Part shown: positions 7,580 to 16,076 of the stretch, piece after piece
Layout of the letters: each line of letters opens with the position of its first letter
Position numbering within the stretch: the first letter of the stretch is position 1
Assembly: GCA_027490665.1 (NCBI GenBank)
Contig: JAIXXP010000138.1
Location: 1-36,924, forward strand
Source of the DNA: Cryomorphaceae bacterium
Lineage (GTDB): Bacteria; Bacteroidota; Bacteroidia; Flavobacteriales_D; Crocinitomicaceae
Length of the DNA: 36,924 bases
Direction: 5' to 3'
Position numbers and translations under genes: made by a program
Notes under the pieces: generated by a model
Databases searched by the model: none
What the model saw: only the letters and a program-made list of their open reading frames with translations
What the model was told of the DNA's origin: nothing

Positions 7580-7606
7580 CTACAACCCCAACTTCTTTAA
7601 TGTCCG
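7580..7606 (+). repeat. 27-bp direct repeat, copy 2
   Basis: This is an exact copy of 5751-5777. It begins four bases after the ATPase stop. The minus-strand reading RTLKKLGL-stop is preserved, and the frame upstream is interrupted by TGA 16 codons earlier, so only a stub of a former gene end remains. Confidence 0.75.
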
Positions 7607-7703
7607 TTTATTGCTTTTACTTAAATTTAGTCAAAAACTGTTAGTACTGATTGCAAACTGCGTCAATACGAACAGTTAAAACGTCGACCCATTTTAGCCC
7701 CCA

Positions 7704-8093
7704 ATGTACAGACTCCTCCTCTTTTTAGTCCTTTTCGCTTGTCAAACGGAGCCGTCATTAGAGACTCAGTTAAGTGGAAACGCTAGCAAATGTTGGCACT
7801 TGAAAAAAATTGTCAGGTTGAGTGAAAACATCGAGGAGAAAAAAGACTTTCAGGTACTTCAATTTTATGCCAATCACAAATTAGTTGAATATAGATTTGA
7901 CAAGCAGCAACTTAAGAAAGTTCAATATACTTGCTATATTCCACCTCAGAAATGGAAGTTGAAATCAAAAAATCAACTTTTACTCAACGAAGAAATTTTT
8001 ACCATTCTCAAATTGAATCAGCATCACATGGTTCTATATAGTAAAGGAAGGAATCTTAGACTTGTGTATGACAGATATAAACGCCCGACTTAA
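7704..8093 (+). CDS. Small lipoprotein, lipocalin-like shape
   Basis: The N-terminus MYRLLLFLVLFAC is a lipoprotein signal with lipobox LFAC (Cys13). The mature 117 residues begin with a Gln/Glu/Ser stretch, then CWHLKKIVRLSEN and a series of alternating beta-like segments ending with VLYSKGRNLRLVYDRYK. The pattern (Trp near the start, then repeated strands) resembles small Bacteroidota lipocalin-like lipoproteins, but I could not assign a named family. The cell location should be the periplasmic face of the inner or outer membrane. It stands alone on the plus strand, 97 bases after the 27-bp repeat. Confidence 0.65.
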   Translation: MYRLLLFLVLFACQTEPSLETQLSGNASKCWHLKKIVRLSENIEEKKDFQVLQFYANHKLVEYRFDKQQLKKVQYTCYIPPQKWKLKSKNQLLLNEEIFTILKLNQHHMVLYSKGRNLRLVYDRYKRPT

Positions 8094-8182
8094 CGAGAGT
8101 AATCAGTGATAGCCATGTCTATCCATAATTAAGTAAAACTCCACAAAAATTTAAATTACCCAGGCAATCCGCACAGATATTG

Positions 8183-8728
8183 ATGAAAACAACAACAATA
8201 CAACAAGCTGACGAAGAAATTTATAGATCAAAAGTGAACTACCTCACTTTGTTTTATTATTCCGTTTTAATTTTATTGGCTTATCTAAGAAAAATACACG
8301 GCCTCTTTTCTACAACTAGTAGTGTTTTGATATTCATCGCTTTACTTCTAATTAATGCTTGGATAACCCTAACTTACACAAGAATCACCAAAACCCAAAT
8401 TGAAAACATTAATGTATTTAACTATGCCTTGTTTAAGCGTAAATCAGTCACCTTATTAAGTCGTATTGTTCTAGTCGAAGTGCTCAGCGTTGATACCAAA
8501 TTCAATTACATACAACAAATAAAAATTTACGTGAAAGAGGAAGATTTCATTAAAAAAAGGGAACGCAAAGCCATCACTATTCCTTATAGTTCGGCGACAG
8601 AAATCGAATCATTCGTCAAATATGCAGTTGAACAGCAAATACCCGTTAAAATCAGCATTGACAAGCGCCACTGGAAAGATAGAGAACGCTTAACGCCATA
8701 TCATACATATAATGATGTAGCGCATTAG
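8183..8728 (+). CDS. Two-helix membrane protein with PH-like cytoplasmic domain
   Basis: The start is placed at ATG 8183; a TTG one codon upstream is less likely. Two membrane helices (about residues 20-37 and 45-65) form a hairpin, followed by about 110 residues of strand-rich sequence (TKTQIENINVFNYALFKRK, then SRIVLVEVLSVDTKFNYIQQ). This is the layout of small bacterial PH-like (YdbT/DUF304-like) proteins. The C-terminus is polar and basic. Assignment to a PH-like fold rests on layout, not on a diagnostic motif. The next gene is another membrane protein 20 bases downstream. No function is known. Confidence 0.65.
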   Translation: MKTTTIQQADEEIYRSKVNYLTLFYYSVLILLAYLRKIHGLFSTTSSVLIFIALLLINAWITLTYTRITKTQIENINVFNYALFKRKSVTLLSRIVLVEVLSVDTKFNYIQQIKIYVKEEDFIKKRERKAITIPYSSATEIESFVKYAVEQQIPVKISIDKRHWKDRERLTPYHTYNDVAH

Positions 8729-8748
8729 GCTGCGAAAAATCCTTAGAA

Positions 8749-9165
8749 ATGATAACAATGATCAAAATTTGGAAATACATCGGCGTACGATATCTCATTA
8801 CATTTATTTTATTCTTTGCATTTATTCACAAGGAATGGAGATTTGAGGGCTGGGGCACTTTACGGGATTCATTGGACAGTTTTGAAGACTGGTTTATGTT
8901 TTTTTGGTTGTTTATTTTGCCAGTTTTATTTGAATTATTGTACCAAGGACTCGCCATGTCTTATTTTTTGAAAAAACTTTCCAGGCAAAATTGGTTGCTG
9001 ATGTTGTTCATTTTTATTTTGTTATTTAGTTTAGAATTTATAGTTACCATACAATTTTTTGCCATCCATTTTGTGGCTACAAAGCTTATCGTGAGTATGG
9101 TCTTGTTTTTCGTTTTTTATCGTAAATTCATATTGTTTCAAACCAGGTTGAACTTCAAAGATTAA
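8749..9165 (+). CDS. Four-helix membrane protein, unknown function
   Basis: This protein of 138 residues is dominated by hydrophobic stretches at about 12-26, 47-64, 82-104 and 106-124, with many Phe residues. Between helices 1 and 2 is a polar loop (EWRFEGWGTLRDSLDSFEDW). Two possible ATG starts lie three codons apart (8749 and 8758). I see no motif that names a family. It follows the PH-like protein gene closely and may be co-transcribed with it. The frame continues without a start codon beyond its stop, giving the possible relic at 9166-9333. Confidence 0.6.
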   Translation: MITMIKIWKYIGVRYLITFILFFAFIHKEWRFEGWGTLRDSLDSFEDWFMFFWLFILPVLFELLYQGLAMSYFLKKLSRQNWLLMLFIFILLFSLEFIVTIQFFAIHFVATKLIVSMVLFFVFYRKFILFQTRLNFKD

Positions 9166-9333
9166 TATATCAATGCAGTCTATTCCAATGAAACCGTTTG
9201 CTTTTCTTTTGACCCTTGTTGGTTTGTGGTTTCAAGTACTCGAAAGTATAGAAAAGCCTTAAGATTATTAATTGAAAACGATGGTTTTATCGTTAAAAAA
9301 TTAGAGGAAATAAGTAATTTATCTAAAACTTAA
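9166..9333 (+). pseudogene. Possible gene remnant in frame with the preceding gene
   Basis: Directly after the TAA at 9163-9165 the same frame stays open for 55 codons to TAA 9331-9333, with no ATG. Its last part reads like real protein (VVSSTRKYRKALRLLIEND, then GFIVKKLEEISNLSKT) and stops one base before the next ATG at 9335. An overlapping small frame with an ATG (9173-9262, 29 residues, hydrophobic) is less convincing. It may be the 3' end of a decayed gene; the alternative is chance. Confidence 0.3.
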
Positions 9334-9334
9334 A

Positions 9335-9634
9335 ATGACCAAATTACTCGCTGTACTCATTGAAATCATTAATTGGTTGAGGATTGCTCTATCTCCTACT
9401 ATAATAGGCGGAATAGTGGGGAGTGTCTTTTATTATTTTTTTCAAAATCAAATAGGTCAAATCCTTTGGATGATGAGCGCAATAAGCGGTTGTGTAATAG
9501 GTATAATTTGGGCTTCAAGGATTTGGAAGAAGCAAGGTACAACAACCTTTATGTCCAAAATCATTTCGTCCCCGGACTTAGATAAAATAAATATGGAAAA
9601 GGATCCTGAAGACAAAAAAACAATTCAACAATAG
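9335..9634 (+). CDS. Small two-helix membrane protein
   Basis: This protein of 99 residues has an amphipathic start (MTKLLAVLIEIINWLRIALS), two helices (about 20-36 and 42-60, Gly-rich: TIIGGIVGSVFYYF and MSAISGCVIGIIWA), then a polar tail with many Lys, Asp and Glu. Proteins of this layout occur as uncharacterised small genes in Bacteroidota, but I cannot give a function. It lies between the remnant at 9166-9333 and a secreted protein gene, all on the plus strand with short gaps. Confidence 0.6.
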   Translation: MTKLLAVLIEIINWLRIALSPTIIGGIVGSVFYYFFQNQIGQILWMMSAISGCVIGIIWASRIWKKQGTTTFMSKIISSPDLDKINMEKDPEDKKTIQQ

Positions 9635-9649
9635 AGGACATTGCCGCTC

Positions 9650-10261
9650 ATGAAAAAACGACTGATCTTACTGCTCGCTTTACTCCAAATGGTTTTTGTT
9701 ACTCAATCTTGGGCACAGCATAACCTACTGCTAAGCGATCCTTTTTTTGAGGGCGACTCCGTTTATTTAGAAAAGAAGACGCTCACTATTCAAGAGTATC
9801 AATTTGACGCGCATTTCCCTTTAGTTCAACGATTGAAGTCACTTTGCACTGACTGTAGTTCGAGAACAACTATTAAAGGTTATAGGATATTTTTAAAAGA
9901 AGACAATGATTCAGGCATGCAACAACACGTTTTTGTTTCACAAATTGTGGCAGCGGATCAAATAGACAGCGAGAATTTAAAGGGGGTTTTTTACCTCGAT
10001 CAAACGCCGTTTTATATTTTCAATCTACCGAAAGATATGCGAATTTTGACACCAACGGATAAAACCACCTCCTTGCAGCTCGTCATCAATAGAAATGAAA
10101 TATCCGTAATTGTCATGGACATGAGCAACCAACTCGATGGAATTGTTGATGTTGAAAAACAAATCAATTACGAAGGATTGACCTATACATTTTATATGGA
10201 GTACTGTCATGCAGTTAGAGTCAAAAAGCGTTCTAGAAAAACTTTAAAAGTCCATCCTTAG
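9650..10261 (+). CDS. Secreted protein of unknown function
   Basis: The start is set at ATG 9650 because MKKRLILLLALLQMVFVT followed by QSWAQ is a clean Sec signal peptide; an upstream TTG at 9641 is unlikely. The mature part is about 180 residues, strand-rich, with a CxxC-like pair (SLCTDCSS, residues about 66-69) and one further Cys near the end (YMEYCHAVRV). The C-terminus is strongly basic (KKRSRKTLKVHP). No named domain is visible. It ends 53 bases before the VWA gene and may be expressed separately, since the strand-sharing genes downstream are cytoplasmic. Confidence 0.65.
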   Translation: MKKRLILLLALLQMVFVTQSWAQHNLLLSDPFFEGDSVYLEKKTLTIQEYQFDAHFPLVQRLKSLCTDCSSRTTIKGYRIFLKEDNDSGMQQHVFVSQIVAADQIDSENLKGVFYLDQTPFYIFNLPKDMRILTPTDKTTSLQLVINRNEISVIVMDMSNQLDGIVDVEKQINYEGLTYTFYMEYCHAVRVKKRSRKTLKVHP

Positions 10262-10314
10262 CAAGATTGTAAACATTTCCTCCCAACTCTTGTTTCAAAT
10301 TTAAATCTCCACCC

Positions 10315-11424
10315 ATGCGCAACAGCGGTTACATATTTACTCCATATGTTGCTCCAGAGCAGTCTCCCTTTGACAAACTATTTGATATTTTTAGTGAACT
10401 CATCACCCATACGTCCGGCGACGTCGATGAAGCGCTTGATTGGTTGAAAATACTGGATAAGGAATACAACCTAACCACTCCTGAATATACCTTAGAAGAT
10501 TTCATCGAGGACCTCAAAAAAAGAGGTTACCTCCGCGAAGAAATCAAGCCAGATGGACAGGGCGAGCTCAGCATTACCGCCAAAACTGAACGCGCTATTC
10601 GTAAAAGTGCAATGGCTCAAATCTTTGGCAACATCAGAAAGAGCGGTCGGGGCAACCACCACTCCAAGAAAACTGGCCAAGGCGATGAAGCAACCGGCGA
10701 GTTCCGAGATTTCCAATTTGGCGATCCGCTGGAGCAAATATCCATGACCGAAAGTCTTAAAAATGCCCAGATCAATCATGGTGCGGAACACTTTATGCTC
10801 GACGAGCGCGATTTAGTAGTGGAAGACACCCATCACAAATCGCAGATGAGTACGGTACTCATGATCGATATCAGCCACAGCATGATCCTCTACGGCGAAG
10901 ACCGCATTACGCCTGCCAAAAAGGTGGCCATGGCGCTCGCGGAGTTCATCACCACCACTTATCCGAAAGACACCATTGACATCATTGTGTTTGGCAACGA
11001 TGCCTGGCCCATTCAAATCAAAGACTTGCCCTATCTCAATGTAGGGCCGTATCATACCAACACCGTGGCTGGCTTAGAGCTTGCTATGGATATCTTGCGC
11101 AGAAAGCGCAACACCAACAAGCAAATTTTTATGATCACCGACGGCAAGCCCAGTTGTTTGCGCTTACCAGATGGACAGTATTACAAAAACAGCAATGGAC
11201 TCGATCAGTATATCGTAGACAAATGCTACACCATGGCTGCGCAAGCCCGCAAGTTGCACATCCCGATTACCACTTTTATGATTGCCCAAGACCCATACTT
11301 ACAAGCTTTTGTAGAAGAATTCACCAAAACCAATAACGGCAAAGCTTTCTTTACTGGGCTCAAGGGCCTCGGAGAAATGATTTTTCACGATTACCAAACC
11401 AACCGTAAAAAAAGAATCAACTGA
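10315..11424 (+). CDS. VWA-domain protein (BchD/CoxE-like partner of the AAA+ ATPase)
   Basis: This 369-residue cytoplasmic protein has a helical N-terminal half (about 1-175) and a C-terminal von Willebrand A domain. The metal-ion-dependent adhesion motif is complete: DISHS (Asp185, Ser187, Ser189), a Thr around 247-250 (HTNT) and Asp276 in MITDGKPS. Such proteins pair with MoxR/BchI-like AAA+ ATPases and help insert metals or remodel target proteins. The gene's stop lies two bases before the next ATG, and the next gene encodes exactly such an ATPase. Codon use is richer in G and C than in the array to the right. The target of this pair is not known; Mg-chelatase activity should not be assumed. 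Confidence 0.88.
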   Translation: MRNSGYIFTPYVAPEQSPFDKLFDIFSELITHTSGDVDEALDWLKILDKEYNLTTPEYTLEDFIEDLKKRGYLREEIKPDGQGELSITAKTERAIRKSAMAQIFGNIRKSGRGNHHSKKTGQGDEATGEFRDFQFGDPLEQISMTESLKNAQINHGAEHFMLDERDLVVEDTHHKSQMSTVLMIDISHSMILYGEDRITPAKKVAMALAEFITTTYPKDTIDIIVFGNDAWPIQIKDLPYLNVGPYHTNTVAGLELAMDILRRKRNTNKQIFMITDGKPSCLRLPDGQYYKNSNGLDQYIVDKCYTMAAQARKLHIPITTFMIAQDPYLQAFVEEFTKTNNGKAFFTGLKGLGEMIFHDYQTNRKKRIN

Positions 11425-11426
11425 TT

Positions 11427-12890
11427 ATGCAAAACACCATTCATACCCTCGGCGCCCTCAAAGCAGCTGGTTACACACCCAAAAGCATCAAAAATGAACT
11501 CCGCGACAACCTAATTGCGGTGCTCAAAGCGGGCAAACCAAGTTTTCCTACCATGCACGGCTACGAACACACCGTTATTCCGCAATTGGAGCGCGCAATT
11601 CTTTCCAAGCACAATATCAATTTATTGGGTTTGCGCGGGCAAGGAAAAACGAGAATAGCCAGGTTGTTATTGCACCTGCTAGACGAATACATTCCGGTTG
11701 TGGCGGGTAGCGAAATCAACGACGACCCACTGCAGCCCCTTAGCCGTTTTGCCACAGACCTCATTGCCGAAAAAGGCGACCAAACGCCCATCACTTGGTT
11801 GCACCGCTCAGAAAGGTTTTTTGAGAAACTCGCCACGCCAGACGTCACCATCGCGGACCTCATCGGTGACATCGATCCCATCAAAGCTGCCAACCTCAAA
11901 CTCAGCTATGCCGACGACCGCGTCTTGCATTTTGGCATGATCCCACGCGCCAATCGTTGTATTTTTGTCATCAATGAACTCCCAGATTTACAAGCCCGCA
12001 TTCAGGTGGCGCTCTTCAATATTTTAGAAGAAGGCGATATCCAAATCCGCGGTTTTAAACTAAGACTTCCTCTAGACCTTCAGTTTGTGTTTACAGCCAA
12101 TCCTGAAGACTACACCAACCGCGGCAGCATCATTACGCCGCTCAAAGACCGCATTGGCTCACAAATTCTAACGCACTACGCTGCAGATATCAAAACAGCC
12201 AAGAAAATCACCGCTCAAGAAGCCGAGCAGCTAGAAAATCGTTTTTGCAAGGTGCACGTGCCTGAACTTGCCAAAGATATACTAGAGCAAGTGGCTTTTG
12301 AAGCGCGTGTGAGCCCCTATATCGATTACAAAAGTGGCGTGAGTGCCCGCATGAGCATTACCGCCTTCGAAAACCTAATCAGTACTGCTGAAAGACGCGC
12401 GATTCTCAACAACGAAAGCCAAACGAGCATCCGTTTCAGTGACCTCATGGGTATGGTTCCGTCCATTACAGGAAAGGTAGAGTTGGTGTATGAAGGCGAG
12501 CAAGAAGGAACTGCTTTTGTCGCGAATCAGCTCATCAGCGAGGCGATAAAGACGCTCTTTTTGACGTATTTCCCGAAAATCGAAAAGTTGAAAAAACGCG
12601 ACGACAAAACACCTTATGATGCGGTACTCAATTGGTTTTACAACGCTAATTCTTTTGAATTACCCGACGAGCAGGGGAGTGCACTCCATGAAAAAACCTT
12701 ACTGCAGATAGATCCATTAAAGGAATTCATCGAAAAGTACCAGCCGAATGTGGCGGCACAAGACCTCCCATTTTTAATGGAATTTGTACTTTGGGCACTT
12801 GTTGAATTCAAGCAATTGTCCAAAACCAAAACCGCCGACGGCCTCTCCTTTAATGATTTATACGACAAGCTCCTCAAAGGGCTGTCTTAA
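11427..12890 (+). CDS. MoxR/BchI-like AAA+ ATPase (Mg-chelatase subunit I superfamily)
   Basis: This protein of 487 residues has Walker A GLRGQGKT (68-75) and Walker B CIFVINELPDL (178-188), where the usual Asp is Asn183 followed by Glu184, as in BchI-type proteins. The region GDIDPIKAANLKLSYADDR (about 147-165) resembles the Mg-chelatase N-terminal insertions. FTANPEDYTNRG is the sensor 1 region, and a typical lid follows (SPYIDYKSGVSARMSITAFE). About 100 extra C-terminal residues are helical. It is translationally close to the VWA gene and must act with it. Its stop is one base from the convergent helicase stop at 12892. Automatic tools often label such proteins as sigma-54 interacting or magnesium chelatase; the true role is unclear. 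Confidence 0.88.
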   Translation: MQNTIHTLGALKAAGYTPKSIKNELRDNLIAVLKAGKPSFPTMHGYEHTVIPQLERAILSKHNINLLGLRGQGKTRIARLLLHLLDEYIPVVAGSEINDDPLQPLSRFATDLIAEKGDQTPITWLHRSERFFEKLATPDVTIADLIGDIDPIKAANLKLSYADDRVLHFGMIPRANRCIFVINELPDLQARIQVALFNILEEGDIQIRGFKLRLPLDLQFVFTANPEDYTNRGSIITPLKDRIGSQILTHYAADIKTAKKITAQEAEQLENRFCKVHVPELAKDILEQVAFEARVSPYIDYKSGVSARMSITAFENLISTAERRAILNNESQTSIRFSDLMGMVPSITGKVELVYEGEQEGTAFVANQLISEAIKTLFLTYFPKIEKLKKRDDKTPYDAVLNWFYNANSFELPDEQGSALHEKTLLQIDPLKEFIEKYQPNVAAQDLPFLMEFVLWALVEFKQLSKTKTADGLSFNDLYDKLLKGLS

Positions 12891-12891
12891 C

Positions 12892-14217
12892 CTATTTCTG
12901 ACGCTTCTTTTTTGGCTTGCCGTACTTTTCTTGCATGGCTTTTTTGTGGTCGTAGCGCACATTGACTTTCTTGTTTTTCGCTTTTTTCTCGTGAAAAGAA
13001 GCACCTCTGTCGTTGCGAGAAGCGAGTTTGAGCACTTTGCCCGGAATGGCCAATTTAGGTTTTTCAAACTCGAGCAATTCTGTACTCCATTCTAGTTCTG
13101 CCGGAACTTCCATAATCGGAACTTCTTTTTGCATCAGTTCTTGAATCGCATTTAGGATCTCAAGATCTTTTTCAGTGATAAACGTAATGGCGATGCCGTT
13201 TTTATCGGCTCGGCCAGTTCTACCAATGCGGTGAATGTAGTTTTCGGTAGTTTCAGGGATATCAAAATTGATGACATGCGATACATCCGTGACGTCAATA
13301 CCGCGGGCGATGAGGTCAGTAGCAATCAGAATTCGGGTCGTGCCCGCTTGAAAAGCCTGAACTGCTTCAAAACGGAAATTCTGTGCTTTGTTGGAGTGGA
13401 TGATGCCTAATGCGTCGCCGTAGCTCGGCTCAATTTTTTCATAGACGAGGTCGGCAAGTGCACGAGAAGAAACAAACACCAATACTTTAGCTTCTAGAGG
13501 CGTGTTGTCTAGTATATGTTGCAATAACATAATTTTAGACAAGAAATTCGGCACGTGATAACCAGATTGGTCAATTTTGTCTAGGGTAGAGCCAGCCCGC
13601 GCTGCTTCTACGCGAACAGGCTTGATGAGGTAATCTTCCAAAAACACTGATACCTCCTCTGAAAGCGTAGCTGAAAAAACCATAAACTGCTTTCTGGTCG
13701 GTAAAAATTCAAAAATATGAAAGAGTTGTGGCCTGAACCCTAAGCTCAAGGTTTCATCGACTTCATCGATCACTACTTTTTTGATGTGCTTCAATTGCAA
13801 AGAACCACTTTTAGCTAAGTCTAAAACGCGGCCAGGTGTGCCTACAAGGATGTCTAAGCCCTGCAAAACCATTGCCGCTTGTGTGTTCATGTTGGTACCG
13901 CCATAAACACCGCCAACCGCTACATTCATGTAAGTGGTCAGTCTTTCGACCTCGCTTACTACCTGCGCTACCAACTCGCGGGTAGGCACAAGGATCAGAA
14001 TTTGCGGATGCGGGTCTTTCGAAAATTTCCACATGCACAAGCACGGCAGCAAATAGGCGAGGGTTTTACCCGTACCAGTTTGGGCAATACCAATGGTATC
14101 TGCACCCGACATCATGACATTGAAACCAGAAGCCTGAATGGTGGTTGGCGTTTCGTAACCGAGGTCATCGAGTGCATTCCAAAGTGGTTTCTTCAAATTT
14201 AAATCGCGAAAAGTCAT
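12892..14217 (-). CDS. DEAD-box family RNA helicase with DEVD motif
   Basis: This ATP-dependent RNA helicase has 441 residues. Motifs: Q motif TPTTIQ (23-28), I AQTGTGKT (45-52), Ia PTREL (88-92), Ib TPGR (127-130), II DEVD (151-154) instead of DEAD, III SAT (182-184), V ARGIDV (304-309) and VI HRIGRTGR (329-336). The C-terminal tail (about 395-441) is short and very basic (KKAKNKKVNVRYDHKKAMQE), suited to RNA binding. Family members assist ribosome assembly or mRNA turnover, often at low temperature. Motif II variation to DEVD retains the key Asp-Glu. It is divergent from queA with 135 bases between them. The specific orthologue (RhlE, CshA, DeaD) is uncertain. Confidence 0.92.
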   Translation of the reverse strand: MTFRDLNLKKPLWNALDDLGYETPTTIQASGFNVMMSGADTIGIAQTGTGKTLAYLLPCLCMWKFSKDPHPQILILVPTRELVAQVVSEVERLTTYMNVAVGGVYGGTNMNTQAAMVLQGLDILVGTPGRVLDLAKSGSLQLKHIKKVVIDEVDETLSLGFRPQLFHIFEFLPTRKQFMVFSATLSEEVSVFLEDYLIKPVRVEAARAGSTLDKIDQSGYHVPNFLSKIMLLQHILDNTPLEAKVLVFVSSRALADLVYEKIEPSYGDALGIIHSNKAQNFRFEAVQAFQAGTTRILIATDLIARGIDVTDVSHVINFDIPETTENYIHRIGRTGRADKNGIAITFITEKDLEILNAIQELMQKEVPIMEVPAELEWSTELLEFEKPKLAIPGKVLKLASRNDRGASFHEKKAKNKKVNVRYDHKKAMQEKYGKPKKKRQK

Positions 14218-14326
14218 GTGGGCAAGTTTTTGGCAAAGCTAAGGAGACTAGATGAATTGGGCGGTATTTATGAGGTCAATGTTAAATTTAAATGGTGTTG
14301 GGCATCAAACATACCCGTTCTGATGA

Positions 14327-14334
14327 TATTTTTG
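14327..14334 (+). promoter_or_regulatory. Candidate -7 promoter box for queA
   Basis: TATTTTTG matches TAnnTTTG and ends 18 bases before the ATG at 14353, inside the 135-base divergent gap to the helicase gene. A possible upstream TTG at 14298-14300 is further away than usual. Confidence 0.4.
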
Positions 14335-14352
14335 TCAAAAATTCCAACTTAG

Positions 14353-15567
14353 ATGACAAACATTGACGACTTCTCTTATGAACTTCCCGATGCACAAATT
14401 GCGCGTTATCCGGTAACACCTCGTCATAACAGTAAATTACTCGTTTATCAAGAAAAAGCAATTACAAACGATGTTTATTATCATTTGCCAAATTACTTGC
14501 CGGTAAACTCTTTATTGATCATCAACAATAGCAAAGTCATTGAGGCCAGGTTACACTTTGAGAAACCAACTGGTGGCAAAGTAGAAATTTTCTGTTTGGA
14601 GCACAGCGATAGCTATCAAGATGTCACTACAGCCATGCAGCAAAAAGGCAGTGTCGAATGGATTTGTCAGATTGGCGGAGCTAAAAAATGGAAAGCGGGT
14701 TCAGTAGAGCTTCACTTTGACAACAAAGGCACTACCCACACGCTTTATGCACAACAACTCCAACGCCTAGACTCCGGATTTAAAATTCAATTTCACTGGA
14801 CCGACCCCCAGCTTTGTTTTGCAGAAATTCTGCACTTAGCAGGCAAGATACCTTTACCACCATACCTCAATAGAGAGTCGGAGGAGAGCGATAAAAGTAA
14901 TTATCAAACAGTATATGCCAAAGAAGATGGCTCGGTTGCTGCGCCCACTGCTGGTTTGCATCTGACCGAAGAGTTGTTTGCCTCGCTGCGCCAAAAAGAG
15001 ATCCATGCTGCAACACTCACCTTGCATGTTGGAGCTGGCACGTTTAAACCTGTAAAAACAAAGACAGCTGAAGAGCACGACATGCATGCAGAATTCATCG
15101 AAGTGCGTCAAGAACTTTTAGAAGAATTATTGCGGCAACCTGGGCAGGTAAGAATTGCAGTTGGCACCACCTCGTTGCGCACGCTCGAGAGCTTGTATTG
15201 GATGGGCGTTAAACTGCTTCAAGACCCCGAACTGACACTTCAAGACTTACAACTCACCCAATGGGAATGCTATGCGTTGCCACAAGATTTTTCTTTTACA
15301 GCTGCAATTCAGGCCGTCTTAAACCAATTTCAAAAAGAAAGTTGCGAGCAATTGCTCACCAAAACAAGTCTGATGATCAAGCCAGGCTACCGCATACGCA
15401 GCGTAGATGCCATCCTAACCAATTTTCATCAGCCGAAGTCAACGCTTTTACTTTTGATCCATGCATTTGTGGGCCAAGATTGGAAGCGCATCTATGACTA
15501 TGCGCTTGCCAACAACTACCGCTTCTTGAGTTATGGCGACGGTAGTTTGTTGTGGTTGAATAAATAG
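14353..15567 (+). CDS. queA: S-adenosylmethionine:tRNA ribosyltransferase-isomerase QueA
   Basis: QueA transfers and isomerises the ribosyl part of SAM onto 7-aminomethyl-7-deazaguanine in tRNA, the step that makes epoxyqueuosine. Clear family signatures: F-YELPDAQIARYP (residues 8-20), RHNSKLLVY (24-32), LLIINNSKVIEARL (54-67), YQTVYA (184-189), GSVAAPTAGLHLT (193-205), HVGAGTFKPV (225-234), EEHDMHAE (241-248) and the C-terminal SVDAILTNFHQPKSTLLLL. The 404-residue length is longer than the approximately 350 of Escherichia coli, as is usual in Bacteroidota, with extra sequence around 80-130 and 290-330. It stands alone on the plus strand; no other queuosine gene is in the window. Confidence 0.96.
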   Translation: MTNIDDFSYELPDAQIARYPVTPRHNSKLLVYQEKAITNDVYYHLPNYLPVNSLLIINNSKVIEARLHFEKPTGGKVEIFCLEHSDSYQDVTTAMQQKGSVEWICQIGGAKKWKAGSVELHFDNKGTTHTLYAQQLQRLDSGFKIQFHWTDPQLCFAEILHLAGKIPLPPYLNRESEESDKSNYQTVYAKEDGSVAAPTAGLHLTEELFASLRQKEIHAATLTLHVGAGTFKPVKTKTAEEHDMHAEFIEVRQELLEELLRQPGQVRIAVGTTSLRTLESLYWMGVKLLQDPELTLQDLQLTQWECYALPQDFSFTAAIQAVLNQFQKESCEQLLTKTSLMIKPGYRIRSVDAILTNFHQPKSTLLLLIHAFVGQDWKRIYDYALANNYRFLSYGDGSLLWLNK

Positions 15568-15578
15568 GCTAGCCAATT

Positions 15579-16043
15579 TTAAAATCGAAAGCCCCAGCTC
15601 ACATAGATTGCTTCGGGCCAGCTGACACCTGTTCTGAATACATAATTCTTACCAGGTTTATTTGCTCTGTATCCAACTGAAGCTGCTAATGGTAGCGTTC
15701 CTGTTAAATCCCCTAAATAAAAATAACTCACACCAATAGCGGTTTCTAGATGTGCTTTTTGTTCTCCAAGCAGGAGTCCGAATTTAGCTGCGGCATAATT
15801 ACTAGCGCCGTCCCAATGCGCCGCAGTACCTGTACCTACCGTAACAAAAGATGAAAATTTAGAATTCAAAAAGTGATCTTGTAGTTCTCGCTCGTAATAG
15901 ACATACGCTGGAAAATAGATGCCACCAACGCCAATACCTCCGTAGATCAAATTTTTGTTTTTTTGTTCTATGGGTTCAATATTTTGAGCATTCAGATTGC
16001 TGAATAGCAGCAAAGTTGCAAAAGTTAAAAGAAGTCTTTTCAT
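15579..16043 (-). CDS. Small outer-membrane-like protein with signal peptide
   Basis: The signal peptide MKRLLLTFATLLLFSNLNAQ is followed by about 134 residues of alternating Gly/aromatic strands (GGIGVGGIYFPAYVYYERE, AAAKFGLLLGEQKAHLETAI, YVFRTGVSWPEAIYVSWGFRF). The terminus is Phe, as in many outer-membrane beta-barrels, and the strand count fits a small barrel. I cannot give a named family. The gene converges on queA with 11 bases between stops and lies downstream of the TonB-like gene on the same strand, with a 33-base gap. Confidence 0.7.
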   Translation of the reverse strand: MKRLLLTFATLLLFSNLNAQNIEPIEQKNKNLIYGGIGVGGIYFPAYVYYERELQDHFLNSKFSSFVTVGTGTAAHWDGASNYAAAKFGLLLGEQKAHLETAIGVSYFYLGDLTGTLPLAASVGYRANKPGKNYVFRTGVSWPEAIYVSWGFRF

Positions 16044-16076
16044 GGTTTATTGGTTTGTATAAAGGTTAAGTAGATC

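Noticed and set aside
5751-7606. 27-bp repeats as target-site duplications of a transposon
   Set aside because: No transposase or terminal inverted repeats lie between them, and 27 bp is long for a target duplication; gene-end relic and duplication fit better.
10315-12890. VWA plus MoxR-like pair as a defence (vWA-MoxR) system
   Set aside because: Only two genes, with chromosomal-type codon use and no third partner or effector nearby; such pairs are common in Bacteroidota without a defence role.
14021-14217. DEVD instead of DEAD in the helicase as loss of function
   Set aside because: The catalytic Asp-Glu is kept and all other motifs are intact, so an active helicase is expected.
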